Assembly (NCBI GenBank): GCA_027943335.1
Contig: BSBK01009275.1
Span: forward strand, 186,001 to 250,000
Reading direction: 5' to 3'
Origin: Chamaecyparis obtusa
Taxonomy: Eukaryota; Streptophyta; Pinopsida; Cupressales; Cupressaceae
DNA length: 64,000 nt
Positions 1 through 12,439 of this stretch are shown here, piece by piece. Every line of letters begins with the position of its first letter. Position 1 is the first letter of the stretch. The notes under the pieces were generated by a model that ran no database searches, was not told the DNA's origin, and was given only the letters and a program-made list of their open reading frames with translations. Position numbers and translations under genes: made by a program.

Positions 1-1225
1 GAATTCATTCTAAGGAAACCTTTGCACCTATTGCTATAATTGTAGTAAGATTATTCTTAGCTTATGTTTCTTATAAGGATTTCAAAGTATATCAGATGGA
101 TGTAAAATCAGCTTTTCTTAATGGATACTTGGAAGAAGAAGTAGGTAGATTGAAGAAGGCTCTATATGGATTACAACAAGCACCAAGAGCTTGGTATGCT
201 AAATTGGATAAGTATCTAGTTTATCTAGGATTCAAGAAAGATAATGCTAAAATCAATTTATACTTAAGAATCAATGAAGAAGGTATCTTAATTGTTGAGG
301 TTTTTGTTGATGAAATTATCTTTGGAGGAAATGATGAAATGAGTAATAAGTTTGTATAGGAGATGAAAAGTAAATTTGAAATGTCCATGATTGGGGAGAT
401 GAAATTATTCATTGGGTTGCAGATCAGTCAAAGTAAAGAAGGGATATTCATATCTCAAAGAATTATTGAAAAAGTTTGGCATGAATGACACTAAACCTAT
501 TGGAACTCCTATGGTAACTAAGACTAAGTTATATTTAGAGGATGAAGTAAATAATGTACCATAGAAAAGGTATAGATCAATGATTGGAGGTATTCATTAT
601 CTAACACATACTAGACCTGATATTGCTAATGCAGTTGGAATTGCTGCAAGATTTCAAGAACATCCTAAAAAATCTCACCTTATGGCAGCAAAAAGGATAT
701 TCAGATATCTAAAGGGTACAACTAAGTTTGGTCTATGGTATGATAGATCAGAGGAATTTTCATTGCATGCTTTTACTATTGCTAAATATGTAGGGAATGT
801 AAATAATTAAAAGAGTACAAGTGGAGGATCATTCTTCCATGGTGAAAGGTTCATTTCTTGGCTTAGGAGAAGTAGGATTGCATTTATTAGTCTACAACAA
901 CATGAAAGTATGTTGCATCAACAATGAATTGCACACAGCTCATATGGATGAAGAAAATATTGAAGGACATTGGAGTCTATCTTGAAGATTTAGTTACTAT
1001 CCATTATGATAATACTAGCATAGTAAATATATCAAATAATCCTATTATGCATTCAAAGACAAAACATATAGCAATAAAGTATCATTTCTTTATAGATAAG
1101 GTAGTAGAGAAAGAAGTAAAGTTACAATATGTGAACATAAAGGAGAAAATAGAAAACATTTTTTACAAAACCTCTACCTAAGGATACATTTGAGTATTTA
1201 AGAGGTATGCTAGCAGTCATGCCCC
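1..1225 (+). pseudogene. Ty1/copia polyprotein remnant: reverse transcriptase and RNase H
   Basis: This is the 3' half of a copia pol gene that enters from the left edge. The frame reads the RT motif MDVKSAFLNGYLEEE near position 96, then YGLQQAPRAWY. The RT active site (normally YVDD) reads FVDE, so the second aspartate is lost. About 20-25 residues usually found between the LEEE and LKKALYGL blocks are missing. Later pieces in shifted frames give the RNase H region: THTRPDIANAVG near 606, a DNTS segment near 1008 and MHSKTKHIAIKYHF near 1047. A decayed copy of the usual ADxFTK ending follows near 1150. Stops and frameshifts occur throughout, so this copy is dead. Family assignment is firm; the exact copia lineage is not. 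Confidence 0.9.
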
Positions 1226-2942
1226 AACCCACTCTTGAAAAATTAATGAAGAAATTGTATTAGTCTAGAAATATCACAACATAATTTCATTATCTGGACC
1301 GAATGCTTGATGCTTCTCCTATGGGGGAGTATCTCTATTTGAGCTGAGTCATTGAGGACTCTTGGAGACATAATGAAACCTTTGACATTGATGTCAATGG
1401 AAGAGAGAATAACTTATGAAAACCAATAAGAGAAGATCAACCCTTATGGGATAAATATTCAGAAAGATCCATAATGATTGATGAAGAGGATTTGAAAAGA
1501 TATTGATGCATGGGACTAATAGATGCAGTAGAGGCATATTTTGTACTTATGGAAGATAGATGTTTTTCACCTATGTTTCCATCAACACCAAAGGGGAAGA
1601 TAGTTAGCATGAAGTTTGATGGTATTCCTATGGGGGAGTATCCTAGTAGTATTGGAGGCATGGTACAGTGATTATGTGTTGCATTCAAGACAAAGTTTTT
1701 CATTGATGTCAAGATATGTTAATGACTTATTGTTCCGAAGCCTGCAGATAGGTTGCATAGAATTATACAGACACCTTACACTGAATTAGCATGTGTGAAC
1801 TTAGATGAAGACTCTTTATGATGTCGTGGGTCACTGGATGTGATCACACATTATTATGAGTTGATTTGATAGAGTTATGACTAATTTACTAATGACTGAT
1901 TTTCAAGAGATAGAAAATTTGATTCTCAAAGTGTAGATTGTAGAACTTTGTGGACAGAGCTCAAGGATGTTTAAGTTATGATGTGTGAACATAGGTTCAT
2001 CTTGGACACTCAATTGAGAGCTTATTCCAATCATATGGATTTTTTATCATACAAGTGATGTCAGTTATGGCGTATGTATTGGTGAAGACCTAATTGGAGG
2101 TTGACTTGGAACACTTTTCAAGTAATATAATGAGAAATATTGATTTATAATTCTGAATGATAAACAGATGTAATTGTTATGTTATAAAATTGTAAGAGGT
2201 GTGGTGTTTATCTTTGCATGGGTCTATTTTTTATTTTTTAAATAGGATTTATCCTATGAAGGAAGACCTAGATTTAATTGTTGTAACTTGTATATAAGGA
2301 TTTAAATCCTTGGAAAATAAGTGTGTATTGCATATGCAAGATGCAAAGGTTAATACAAGATTGAGGTTCCATTCATTTCTATTTTTAGAATAGTAGCTAT
2401 GCACTTGGGCACAAGATGGATCTTTCTTGGTGGTGGTTGAGTATTAGAAGCAATTTTAGAATAGAATTATCTCAGTCTTTAAGCTGTGAGGTTTAGAGAA
2501 CCTGAGGGTGCCTTTAACTTTCAAATATCTTGATCAGGTTGATGTATTGTACACTCCTAGTAGGGTTATTGCCTCTAATAGGGCTAGACTCCTAGAAGGG
2601 TTGATTCCTTAATAGCGATCACATTGTAAAAGGATCCTAACAAGGTCTATCCTTTAACAAGGAACTACCTATTGTAATACATGACTTCTAATAGGGTTAA
2701 TATACTCATAGTGCAAATATTTGTGCGTACCATCCCCACAGAGGTTTTTCCCTTAATAGGTTTTTTCTCAAAAAAAAATCTTTGTGTTCATGTGTATCTA
2801 TGTTATTATTGCATTTATGTTCCAGTTCAGTATTTTGGTTTCAGCAATAAGAATTAAAGTTGAAATTGAAGTATCCTATATTGGCATGAACTGATTCAAC
2901 CCCCCCTCCCTCTTAGTTGATTAGGATATTGTTATTCTAACA
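1226..2942 (+). repeat. 3' noncoding part and probable 3' LTR of the copia remnant
   Basis: There is no reading frame after the RNase H remnant. The purine-rich text CCTATGGGGGAGTA occurs twice, near 1318 and 1626, and could be a polypurine tract and its duplicate. A TATATAAGG promoter-like box lies near 2291. The segment ends with a C-rich stretch and TTCTAACA at 2935-2942, the kind of end seen in copia LTRs. The next bases are LINE coding sequence. The LTR start is not resolved because the partner LTR lies outside the window. Confidence 0.45.
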
Positions 2943-4440
2943 TAAGTCACTATATGCAGACATTTCTCTCCCCCTAAAGGTTCTAGAGCATGGAATTTTA
3001 TGAGGGAATGTAGGGATCTTATTTAGGAAGGCATCACCTCGCATATTAAGGATGCAAGAAATGCATTGTTCTAGGATGACTCATGGGGTGTTTTCCCCAC
3101 TTTATGAACAAAGATAATGGATGAAAGGATAATAAACCATATAGTATCTATAAGAGGAAGGTATGTTAAAGATTATATGGAGTTCCCTTTTGGAGACATG
3201 ACTTTGGGTTGGAAATAGAAATCCATTGATAACCTAGGTCTACACAAAGATATTGCCGCTAAATTATCAGAGTTCTTTGTTGTGAGATGAATCAACCCTA
3301 GAAAAGGATTTGATGCTATTATTTTTGTAAATACCCTACTCAGTACAATTCTAAGGGTGGGTATTCTATCCTTCAAATAGAATTCTTGGTCTAATTGAAT
3401 TTACCTATTGACTTATGTTGAAATAAGGATTGTATGCCAAAAGAAGGGATGTTTGCATGGGATTATTTAAAAAAGAGAATATTGACCATCTAATGGTTTA
3501 GGAAAGTAGGGTACCAAGGTCCATCTAGATGTCCTCTATGTGAAGTAGAGAGAAAAAGTGTTGATCACTTACTTCTTCGATGTAACTTCTCCAATCAATA
3601 TTGGAAATAGTTATCAGAAAAGTTAAGATGGACTTTTGCACTTCAAAATGATATAGTGAAGGTTTTTAAAATTTGGCCAAGATTTAAAAGGATTTATATG
3701 TACAGTAAAATATGGAGGATTTCCCCCTCTATATTAATCTTGGAAATCTAGAAAGAAATAAATCAATGTATCTTCAAAGAATCTAGATTAAGTATGGACC
3801 AATTCTTGAAAAAGGTAGAAGCAAACATAGTAGAAATGGTCAATTGAAGGAATATTCTTAGTGGAATAGATATGATTTTCTCTAATGAGGATGATGCCAT
3901 CCAAAACAAGTGGTTTGGTTTAAAAATACATGCTTTCTTCGAGAGTAAGAAAATGGAAAATGGCAATAAACATGTGAAATACATATGGAAACATCCTGCT
4001 TTTGGTTCATACAAACTTACCTTTGATGGTGCTTCTAGGGGAAATCCTAGTAAGGCAGGGGCTGGTTGTTGTATTCACAACTCAGAGTGATCTAGGATAG
4101 CTAGTAAATGTACTTCTCTAGGGATAGAATCTAATAATAGATAAAAACTCTTTTCAGAAGGCTTGTTATTATGTAAGAGTATAAACCTAGATAACATATA
4201 AATTAAAGGGGATTAATATTTGGTTATTAACACTATTAGAAATGGTAATACACCTATTTGGAACCTTAATGGCCTGGTAGAAAGGGCCATGGAGATACTT
4301 ACAACATTCAATCACTATACCTTGAACCATACCTACAGAGAAGGAAACAAAGATGTGGATGACCTAGTTAATGCTGGGGCTAGTGGAATATCATAGGAAA
4401 CCAAAGTCCCAAATATCTCAGAAGACAGAGTCTAGAAATA
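2943..4440 (+). pseudogene. LINE (L1-type) ORF2 remnant: thumb, zinc finger and RNase H tail
   Basis: Conceptual translation gives ISPPKGSRAWNFM near 2965 and a DDSWGVFPTL block near 3076, typical of the region after the LINE reverse transcriptase. A zinc-finger segment CPLCEVERKSVDHLLLRC follows near 3532-3585, as in the zf-RVT domain. A plant-type RNase H domain follows: LTFDGASRGNPS near 4017, GIESNNR near 4123, a KGD segment near 4207 and HTYREGNKDVDDL near 4329. These are the usual order and motifs of plant L1 ORF2 C-termini. At least ten stops or frame changes interrupt it. The upstream EN and RT domains are absent, consistent with the copia element having inserted into the LINE. Confidence 0.85.
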
Positions 4441-5758
4441 GTTGAGTGGAATGATCCTTCTCTTTATAATAGAGTTTAGATTATAAATTTTTTAAGTTTT
4501 AAGGTCTGATTAGATAATCTTAAAAAATGAGCTACAATTTGTCATCAATATTTGGGTAGGTTTTGAACATAATATAAGGCCAAAATCTAGAAGATCTCAT
4601 ATTATATAATCAAGTAGGTCTTCTAAGATAACTATGCTAGTGGATTGATATATTCTTAAAAAATATTAATAATGTCCTTTGTTTAGAGGTATCTTTCTTA
4701 CATAGATTAGTCTTATATAAGATTTTACCTACCCTATTCAGACTCTAGTATAATGAAGCCAACATTTACGTGAAGATATATTTTAAGAGAAAATGAGAAG
4801 ACACTATAATTTCTATGTAGATTGATAAAAAATAGTATAAAAGATTTTTAAGATCATAAGAACTCTCAGAACAAATTTCAATAGATGATCATATTTTCAA
4901 TTGCTTATCAGTTTAAATTAGGAGTGATATTAACAATTTTCCTTAATATATAGGGAAATCTGCAATATCGGTCATCTATGGTTTTTCTAGAACATAGAAT
5001 AAGGTAGTTATAAATTTAGTTGTTATTCTTATTATCTATTTTAAAACTATATATTAAAGTATAGGCTGAACAAAAGATATCGACTTAAAAAGCATTGGTG
5101 CTAGCTAATATTAAAGTCCTATTCACAATCAAATCCTTTGGATTAGAATCTTCACTTTCTCAATGTAAATTCAGCCATAGATGAAGCGCTAGTTAGAGTA
5201 GGGAAGGTTAATGGTATTAATAATATGTCCAATATAATTAGGAAAATTCATCTTCATCAAGATAATATCTTGTAGGAATTATTTTCATTGTATCTACATA
5301 TATCTCAAAATATACATCTTTGATTCCTAATTGTATAGCACATTAATTTTAGATCTATGGACTGGGTTAGCTTTATTTAGAAAACCTCTAGTATTAGATA
5401 GCTAGTTTCACAAGGACTAACTCTAATAAAGTGTCTAAAATGTTTTCATGCTATAATATAGTTGCCTCAATAAGGTATCACCTATCTTAGAAAGTTCTAG
5501 ATTTATGGAGATATTGGTGATGATTAGATAGCCATCCCCATTTAGAGACGTGCTTGATATCATTAATTAAATCAGAAAGACCCCCTTAAAGTTATATATC
5601 AATTAATAATTAGTACCTATATATGAATAAAAAGGGGATAGACCCTAGAAGTAAAATACCAATTTATGATTAATAATGACACACAGATTGATAGATTGCT
5701 ACTACATAGAACTCATTAGTAGTAATACCAACTAACTTAGAGCAGTTTTTCATTCTAA
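4441..5758. other. AT-rich spacer, no gene seen
   Basis: This sequence has dense stops in all frames and no motif I recognise. It may contain the 3' tail of the preceding LINE near 4440-4500, but I see no clear poly(A) or target duplication. Confidence 0.5.
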
Positions 5759-6483
5759 GTGAGTAACACAGTAGAAATGGAAACCAATGTGATGACATTC
5801 AATAGGAAGGAGAAAAGGGAGATGATATTTCGTGGATGCATTCAATCAGAGATGTCAAACAAGATCCTAACTATATCAGATGATTTAACACAGAGGGAAA
5901 TTGAGATAATCTTTGGAGAAAAAGGTGAGGATTTTGAGTTCAAGTTTAGGACTAATGGCTCCATTCTAGGCTCCTTTATATGTTATCTCTTTCTAGCAAA
6001 GGTTCCAAGGCATTCTATTTCTCAATTATGTAGGGATATCTTTATAAACAATATTCTTCTTAGCTTGGAAGAAGCAATTTACAATTTAGATAAAGACATG
6101 ATGATTCCTCTTCCTGAGGAGTATATGAAAGCAAATATTGGTAGCCTTTTAGGATGAGAGGATTTAAAGAAACCCCCTATCATGCTCCTTAAGAACAAGT
6201 TTTTGCTTAAAGCTAGATGGGAGGAGTTGGAATGCAATGTGGGTTTTCTACTAAAATGGTGCAAAGTAATTCCTTCCGACGATGCCATATGATTTGAAGA
6301 ATATATGAAAGTAGAAGGATATAGAGTTCTAGACTCATTTAAAGGTATATCCTTGGACATTATCATCATTTTTTTAATGAAAATCATAATAAATAGTTGG
6401 TAGAAGAAGGTAAGAATATCGGCCAAAGGGAAGGACCCTATGGGGTTAGACATAGATGAAGTAGACTCCTCTAATGAGGACTA
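5759..6483 (+). pseudogene. Decayed reading frame of unknown function
   Basis: An open stretch of about 132 codons (5759-6157) begins MSNTVEMETNVMTFNRKEKR. After a stop at about 6155 the same frame runs on, with two further stops, to an acidic end (DEVDSSNED) at about 6483. The total is roughly 240 codons. Composition is protein-like: mixed hydrophobic and charged residues, with a hydrophobic run ISLDIIIIFLMKIII near 6348. No conserved domain is recognised. The flanks are AT-rich and noncoding. It could be an old endogenous viral or transposon gene, but nothing in the sequence proves this. Confidence 0.35.
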
Positions 6484-7268
6484 GGTTATTCTCATGAAAA
6501 ATATATGAAGGCCAATGTAATATCATATTTTTCTAGGATATTGACCTATATAGACCCTATTTTGTAACAAAGGGGCTACAAACTACAGCTTAGTAACAAT
6601 ATTACAAATTCTATAGATAGCTTAGGGCATAGTTAGTTTCTATTGGCATTGAACATATTAACTTATTCTGATAGTACCCATTATGAATGTTTTCAGACTT
6701 TAAAGAACATATGAGTAGTATAGTTTATTAGATTACCATTATGCATAAATGTTACTACCATTTGAGAACCTATAGTCAATTTTATGTTTTTTAATTTTGT
6801 AGTAAGGCATATTACTCTATTTAAATGCTATGTCTCTTTACTGATTCATGTCCTCACTAGAAAAGAGTAACATCCTTTTCAATATATCTTGGAAATTATG
6901 AGTTTAGATTAGTAACATTCCATTAAATCTTCTATGGATTATCCAGAATTGTTATTTGGAATCATCAATTTTTGTTAGCGAAAAATTTAAGGGAGGTAGT
7001 TATGTTGTGTAGATTAATACTTAATACTTTATTTCAATAAGAATATTTATTTTTATCTCGAAGAAAGGACTACTTTAACACATTTAATTGGATTTATTGA
7101 ATGTATATCTCTAAGAACATATTCTTAATTGTTTATTAAAAGACAATTCGATTCATATCCTAACAAGGGCAATGTGAAGTTTTTCACTCCTTAATTTTCA
7201 ATAAGACTTTAGAATTATATTGTAAATGTCTATAGATTCATATCGATTTCTCCTTTCTCAAGGAAAGG
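6484..7268. other. AT-rich spacer left of E1
   Basis: No gene or RNA motif is seen. The last five bases, AAAGG at 7264-7268, are the putative left target duplication of E1, pairing with AAACG at 41669-41673. Confidence 0.4.
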
Positions 7269-7747
7269 TGTTAGTGTAATTAAGTATTTACTAATTACAC
7301 TTTACTTAAGTTTACTTAGGATAATGCATTTTCATATTAGTTATCAATGAGACACCTAGGCGTTTGTATTTCATTTTAGCATAGGGTTAGGAGAATTTCT
7401 ACTTTACATGGTGATAGTTTTCATCACATACCTCTTTATATGTGATATCCACATTTAGTGCTCTTATCACATTATCATCCTCTCATTGTTGCACATGTAC
7501 TTTGATGTATAATGGAGGATGATTTGAACCTTTGGTGGACATGTGATTCCTCCTAGTGAGGTTGATAGCTCATCATCTCCTTATCATGTAGTCTTATCAT
7601 GTCACCTATATATTTAGGAACTCCTACTTTGTATTCAATTCAATTGTCTATAATCAATTATTTGATTATTTTTCCTATCTCTCTTGTGCTATCGCTTGAG
7701 ATTCTAGATCTTGGATTTTTATTCTTTGGCTTAGGAAAATTATTACA
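7269..7747 (+). repeat. E1 5' LTR
   Basis: It begins TGTTAGTGTAATTAAG and ends AAATTATTACA, giving TG...CA termini. It aligns along its full length with 41185-41668. A TATA-like CCTATATATTTAGG lies near 7602. Confidence 0.85.
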
Positions 7748-7759
7748 TGGTATCAAATT
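7748..7759 (+). other. E1 primer binding site (initiator Met tRNA type)
   Basis: TGGTATCAAATT begins right after the LTR. It matches the common plant copia primer site TGGTATCAGAGC at its first eight bases. This shows that 7269-7747 is the 5' LTR and that E1 lies on the plus strand. Confidence 0.75.
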
Positions 7760-9361
7760 CATAGAAGATTTCATTGCATAGCCATTGGAGAGCTTCTTTT
7801 CTTCAACTTTTGGAGGGCCACGATTCAAATCCAGAGGAGCAACAGTTTTGGGGGAATCTAGAGTAAGATTTAACCTCACCATTATGTCTAGGTGGCCATT
7901 TCCATAAATTTTGACTATAAATTTTTGTACCTTGGGAAAAAGTCAAATTTGAGGTAAATTTATATTTGTAAATCATACCCCTAAGGACAATCTAAAAAAT
8001 TGGAGCACTTTGAGCCAAATCAGACATTTACATTGCAATTAGAGTGGCCAAAAAACTTTAGGATCGACTATTCATTTGCCCAAATCAAACATAGTTGGTC
8101 TTAGAAGAAAAAATCTCCCTCAGTGCCCATTGTATAGATTTATCCAGTGTGGTGGTATAATTTTTATTTATTTATTATTTTTAGTTATTATTTTTAATTT
8201 GATTAAAAATAAAAAATTAAAAAATTAAATCTAAAATATTAGGGGAGGTATATTTTTGAAATTTTTATTTTTTAATTGCAAAGTTATTGGCCCACAAGCT
8301 TGTGTACCGCAAGAATGATACTGCATTGGTAGTGTGTACCGCACTATGTACAGTACCCACACAGTAGGGTGGTCCTGTAAGGAGTTACTTCAAAAAGGTT
8401 TTTTTTTTAAAAAAGGTTTTTGAAATTTTCAACATGTTTTTTGAATTTTTTTTATAAATATATATTTTTAAAAGTTTTTTGATAAAAAAATTATTTTAAA
8501 AAACCAATTTAATATGTTTTCCTTTATTAAATTTTTAATAATGTTTTTTTTTTAAATCTTAAAATTAAAAAACAATTATGTTTTTCTTCTTTATTTATTA
8601 ATAAAAAATTTTGTTGGCCTTTTTAATAAATGTTTTTTCTTAAATTCAATGAATTTTTGAAAAACAAAATATTAATAAATAAGCAAAATTGGGAACACAT
8701 TTTTTTCTTTATCATTTCTATACCTCTTTTGCAGTGTCATCCAACCGACACCAAGGGGGGAGGCCAATTTTGTCCCACAGACTTCCTAGCAACATGCCAA
8801 TAGGAAGACAGTTGTTTTGCAACATTTGATAGGGCATTTTTGGTGGCTTCATTTTCTACATGTTTCCATCTTTGTATTTGATCTTGAATTCTTTTGCATG
8901 AGTAATGTTGTACATGCACTATCATAAAGCTCCACATTTTTAATCGTACCTTGTCATTGATGAAACATTAGATGTAATCTCATCCCTATGTTAGTAGATT
9001 AGGAATACCATGAGATGTGGTTCTTGAAGGTTATGCTCCAATCAATCATATAATGGATGTAGAACACAAGTTCAAGTATACCAACCTATCAGTTGAGAGT
9101 ACCTAGTTGGTGCGTGCAGGTGTCTCCATGTCTCATCTCTATCATATCTTTGTGGGAATTTCCATCGACATTGGTACCTAATTTTGTCACACATTGACAT
9201 TCTTGGTCCAATACTGGCTCTATTTTCTTCCTACGGAGGAGTATTGGCAAACATCTTGGACCATCTTTACAGGGGATTCAACACTAAGGGTGTGTTACTT
9301 TGTCTCTCTTCCCTATTTCTTTCCTTATTATATATGCATGATGTATGTCATAATGGAGGGT
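7760..9361. other. E1 internal region, left part; no intact gene
   Basis: A short open patch near 7780-7900 on the plus strand is followed by AT-rich DNA. A T-rich low-complexity block covers about 8396-8710. A 66-codon minus-strand frame at 8737-8937 (contains QDQIQRWKHVENEATKN) stands out from its surroundings but is not recognised. Nothing resembles gag or pol. The last five bases, AGGGT (9357-9361), are the left target duplication of E2. Confidence 0.5.
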
Positions 9362-10997
9362 TGGTGTATGTGCTTCATGGTGTGCTCACACAAGTTCTTT
9401 AAGGACCTTGCTTGTCCTCTCCAAAGGATCCTACTCACTTCTAGGATCTCACTAGCCTTAATAAATTAACCTAAGACCTCCCAAAAACTATTCTAAGCGT
9501 CAGTTGTCTTGTGCTTAGCCTTGAAGGACATCAACAAGTTAGTTTTGTCTCGATGCTTTCTCAACACCTAGAACACTCTAAGTGCTTTCCACCATGAAAT
9601 GACTTTGGGGTTGTAGGGGTACCATTCCTCTTCAAAATGTTCATTTTGTTTCTATTTGAATCCATTTTAATGGAGCTCAAAGCCTTCTTCAATCGGCTTC
9701 TAAGTTTATCCTTTTAGAGACCTATTTAGGCCTAGTGTTTCTTATAGCCCTTGATAGGGTATTTTCCCCATTTCATGCCAAAATGCTCCACACAACCTAC
9801 AAAAATAATTGGATATTCGGACACCCTTTTGGATTTTTTTATAGATTTAGGAGGTTTTAGGGTTCTAAGGTCTCCATACAGTGGCTTCCTACAATGTAGG
9901 GTTTGTAGGGCTAATAGGCCTATTTTTAAGGTCTTTTCATGATTTATTGTTCAAAACCCAATAAAATAGATTGGCCACAAACCAATCTCTTCAACATGCA
10001 ATTAATTGTTCATATTACTCTTGGAACAATGCTTGTTCTGTACTTATCATCATTCCCTTTCGTGTAGCATTCAAATCTTCACAGTCATACCTCTAACCAG
10101 GTACACTAGTCTCACCTAGGGTATGATCTTAAATCCAATACCTCAACTCTTCAAGAATTCTACATGCATATTAACACTATACATAGGCTCCCCCAAAACA
10201 TTCATCCACCCTTAGGAGATTCCCATGGTTAGATTTCATGGGGGAGCCATTAAAACACAAACTACTCTAGACTAGACCAGTAGACTCCCTAGTTGCTAAT
10301 CAATTTATTAAAGCTACTAAACTAACGATACAATGCTTTCAAAAAGAATGAAAAAGATTTGAATCTAACCTAACAAAAAAAATCTAATCCTACTTCACAT
10401 GATTCAATTCATCTAAATGCACTATGACTCAAAAATTCTCGGGTATGTCTTCAAACTAGAATTTCAAAGCTTCTTGCTACTTCAAAAACTAACATACATT
10501 CTAACACTCTCACCTTGAGAATGAGCCTTTGTTGGTATCATAAGATACTCTTTCCACCATTTTAGGCATTGGAATTGATTCCCCACTCCTAGAATGGAGG
10601 GAATCCTATGTGGCAGAGTTGCATGCAACCCTTTCACAAGATTGCCAATGATGTCATGATCACTTTGGCATATTTTTTTTAATGAGGTAGCCTATATTCT
10701 AGGGCCTCTATCTCATGTAGTTTGAAGAGCTGACACCATTAAATCCTAATAAGGAATATTTATTACAATTCCAAGATCTAGGACACATTAAGGCCCAATT
10801 CCCTAATCAAAGCAAAACTAAGCATTAAAGCTATCTAACTAGAATAAGTTGGATTAGATACTAACTATCAATCCACCTAGCCACACACTTTTCAAGACCT
10901 TCTAAGCTCCAAAATAAACACACTCAGACTTGGAAAAGCTCAGATACAAGCCAAAATAGTTAAAGAATAGGAGGTTAGCCTAGTTGAACTTGCACCA
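9362..10997 (-). repeat. E2 3' LTR (left copy)
   Basis: On the plus strand it begins TGGTGTATGTGCTTC and ends AACTTGCACCA. It aligns throughout with 26811-28446 with scattered substitutions and small compensating indels. It contains no coding content; short open frames in it are chance. Confidence 0.9.
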
Positions 10998-11012
10998 TCC
11001 TTCCCAAGATTT
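10998..11012 (-). other. E2 polypurine tract
   Basis: On the minus strand the bases just before the 3' LTR read AAATCTTGGGAAGGA. This short purine-rich stretch is in the position expected for plus-strand DNA priming. Confidence 0.6.
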
Positions 11013-11042
11013 CAATCCACCATTGGATTGAGTAAGTTGAGA

Positions 11043-12439
11043 TCAATGCCCTTGCCATTGGACTAAGTTTTCTTTATAGTCTTTGGTTCTAGTCTTCTTG
11101 TAAACTCTAGATTCTAGTATGCAGTCTTCCTTCTTGTCTAGTGTGGATGGAAAATGAAGTTCATCTACATCTTGAATGACTTTAGTTAAGCTCTGATCAG
11201 GTTCAGCGATTGGTCCCTTATATGGAACCAAGTTTGAAATATTGAAGATAAGTGATAGTCCACTATCCTTCAGTAACTCCACCTTGTAAGCATTGGCTCC
11301 ACACTTGGCCAATATAGGATAGGGGCCAATCCTTCTCATTTTCAACTTCTGAGGGACTCCTTTTTTTAATCTATATTTTTTGAGGTGCACCATCACTAAA
11401 TCCCCAACCTTGAATTGGACATCCATTCTACCTTCATCAACCTTACTCTTAATCTTCTCAATGTTATCAATTAGTTTCTTCCTGACTATATCATGAACCT
11501 CTTGCATAGCATAGGAAAAATCTTCCACATATCCACTCCCTTTAACTCCATCATTCAATTTTCTAAGTTCATAAAATCCTCTAGGGTGTATACCATAAAC
11601 AATTTCAAAAGGACTCTTAGTTGTGGTCCTGTTCATAGTTTCATTGTATGCATACTCTTCCTACCCAATTAGTTGATCCCATTGTTGACCATATTCCTTA
11701 GTCAAGAATCTTAGGAGATTACCAAGACTCCTATTTACCACCTTAGTTTGACCATCAGTTTGAGGATGGTATGCAGATCCAAAGGAAAAATTGGTGCTTA
11801 ACTTTTTCCATAGAGTCTTCCAAAAGTGACTCATGAACTTGGTGTCTCTGTCTGACACTATACTCAAAGGAAATCCATGTATCTTGACTACCTCTTTAAA
11901 GAATGGAGAAGCTATTTTGCTAGCATCATTGGTTGTTTTGCATGGAAAAAAATGAGCCATCTTAATCAATCTGTCTACTATCACATAGACCCTATCCATT
12001 CCCTGTCTTTTCTTAGGTAACCCAACTACAAAATCCATGCTCAAGCATTCCCATGGTCTAGTGGGAATAGGAAGTGGTTGATATAGGCCAATATTGGAAG
12101 AAGTTCCCTTGGACTTTTGGCACATTATATAGCTTTCAAAATACTTTCTAATATCAACATTCATTGTTGGCCAAAAGTAAAATCTTTGGACAAGTTATTG
12201 TGTCTTAGTGAGCCCAAAATGACCACTCAATGCACCATTGTGCTTTTCTTGAATCAAATTTTCCCTTATAGACCCTCTAGGGACACATAGTTGACTTCCC
12301 TTAAATAGGAGATTACTTTGCAAAGTGTATTTAGAATACTTACTATGGAAGTGATTCTTATGTTCTTGACATACCTTATAGATGTCTGCAAAGTCCTCAT
12401 CATCACCATATAGATCCTTGAAGTTGTCTATTCCCATGT
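11043..12439 (-). pseudogene. E2 integrase and chromodomain region
   Basis: On the minus strand from 12437 the frame shows the integrase zinc-binding part: EKHNGALSGHFGLTKT, a stop, then FYFWPTMNVDI and ESYIMCQKSKG. The first of the two HHCC cysteines reads Tyr. The core has the first aspartate in MDFVVGLP and the second in VSDRDTKF. The catalytic glutamate expected in QTDGQTEVVNR reads Lys (QTDGQTKVVNR). A stop lies near 11660. The next frame (11636-11043) carries the C-terminal GPY/F-type block RRIGPYPILAKCGANAYKV and ends in a chromodomain-like segment, ESRVYKKTRTKDYKENLVQW. The chromodomain is cut short by a stop at the GH that follows. Such domains target insertion to certain chromatin; this copy cannot integrate. 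Confidence 0.9.

Noticed and set aside
3763..4014. Minus-strand 83-codon frame
   Set aside because: Antisense to the LINE RNase H region, which has clear motifs on the plus strand.
9184..9469. Overlapping hydrophobic plus-strand frames
   Set aside because: They span the border between E1 DNA and the E2 LTR, so they cannot be an old gene; chance open frames in T-rich DNA.
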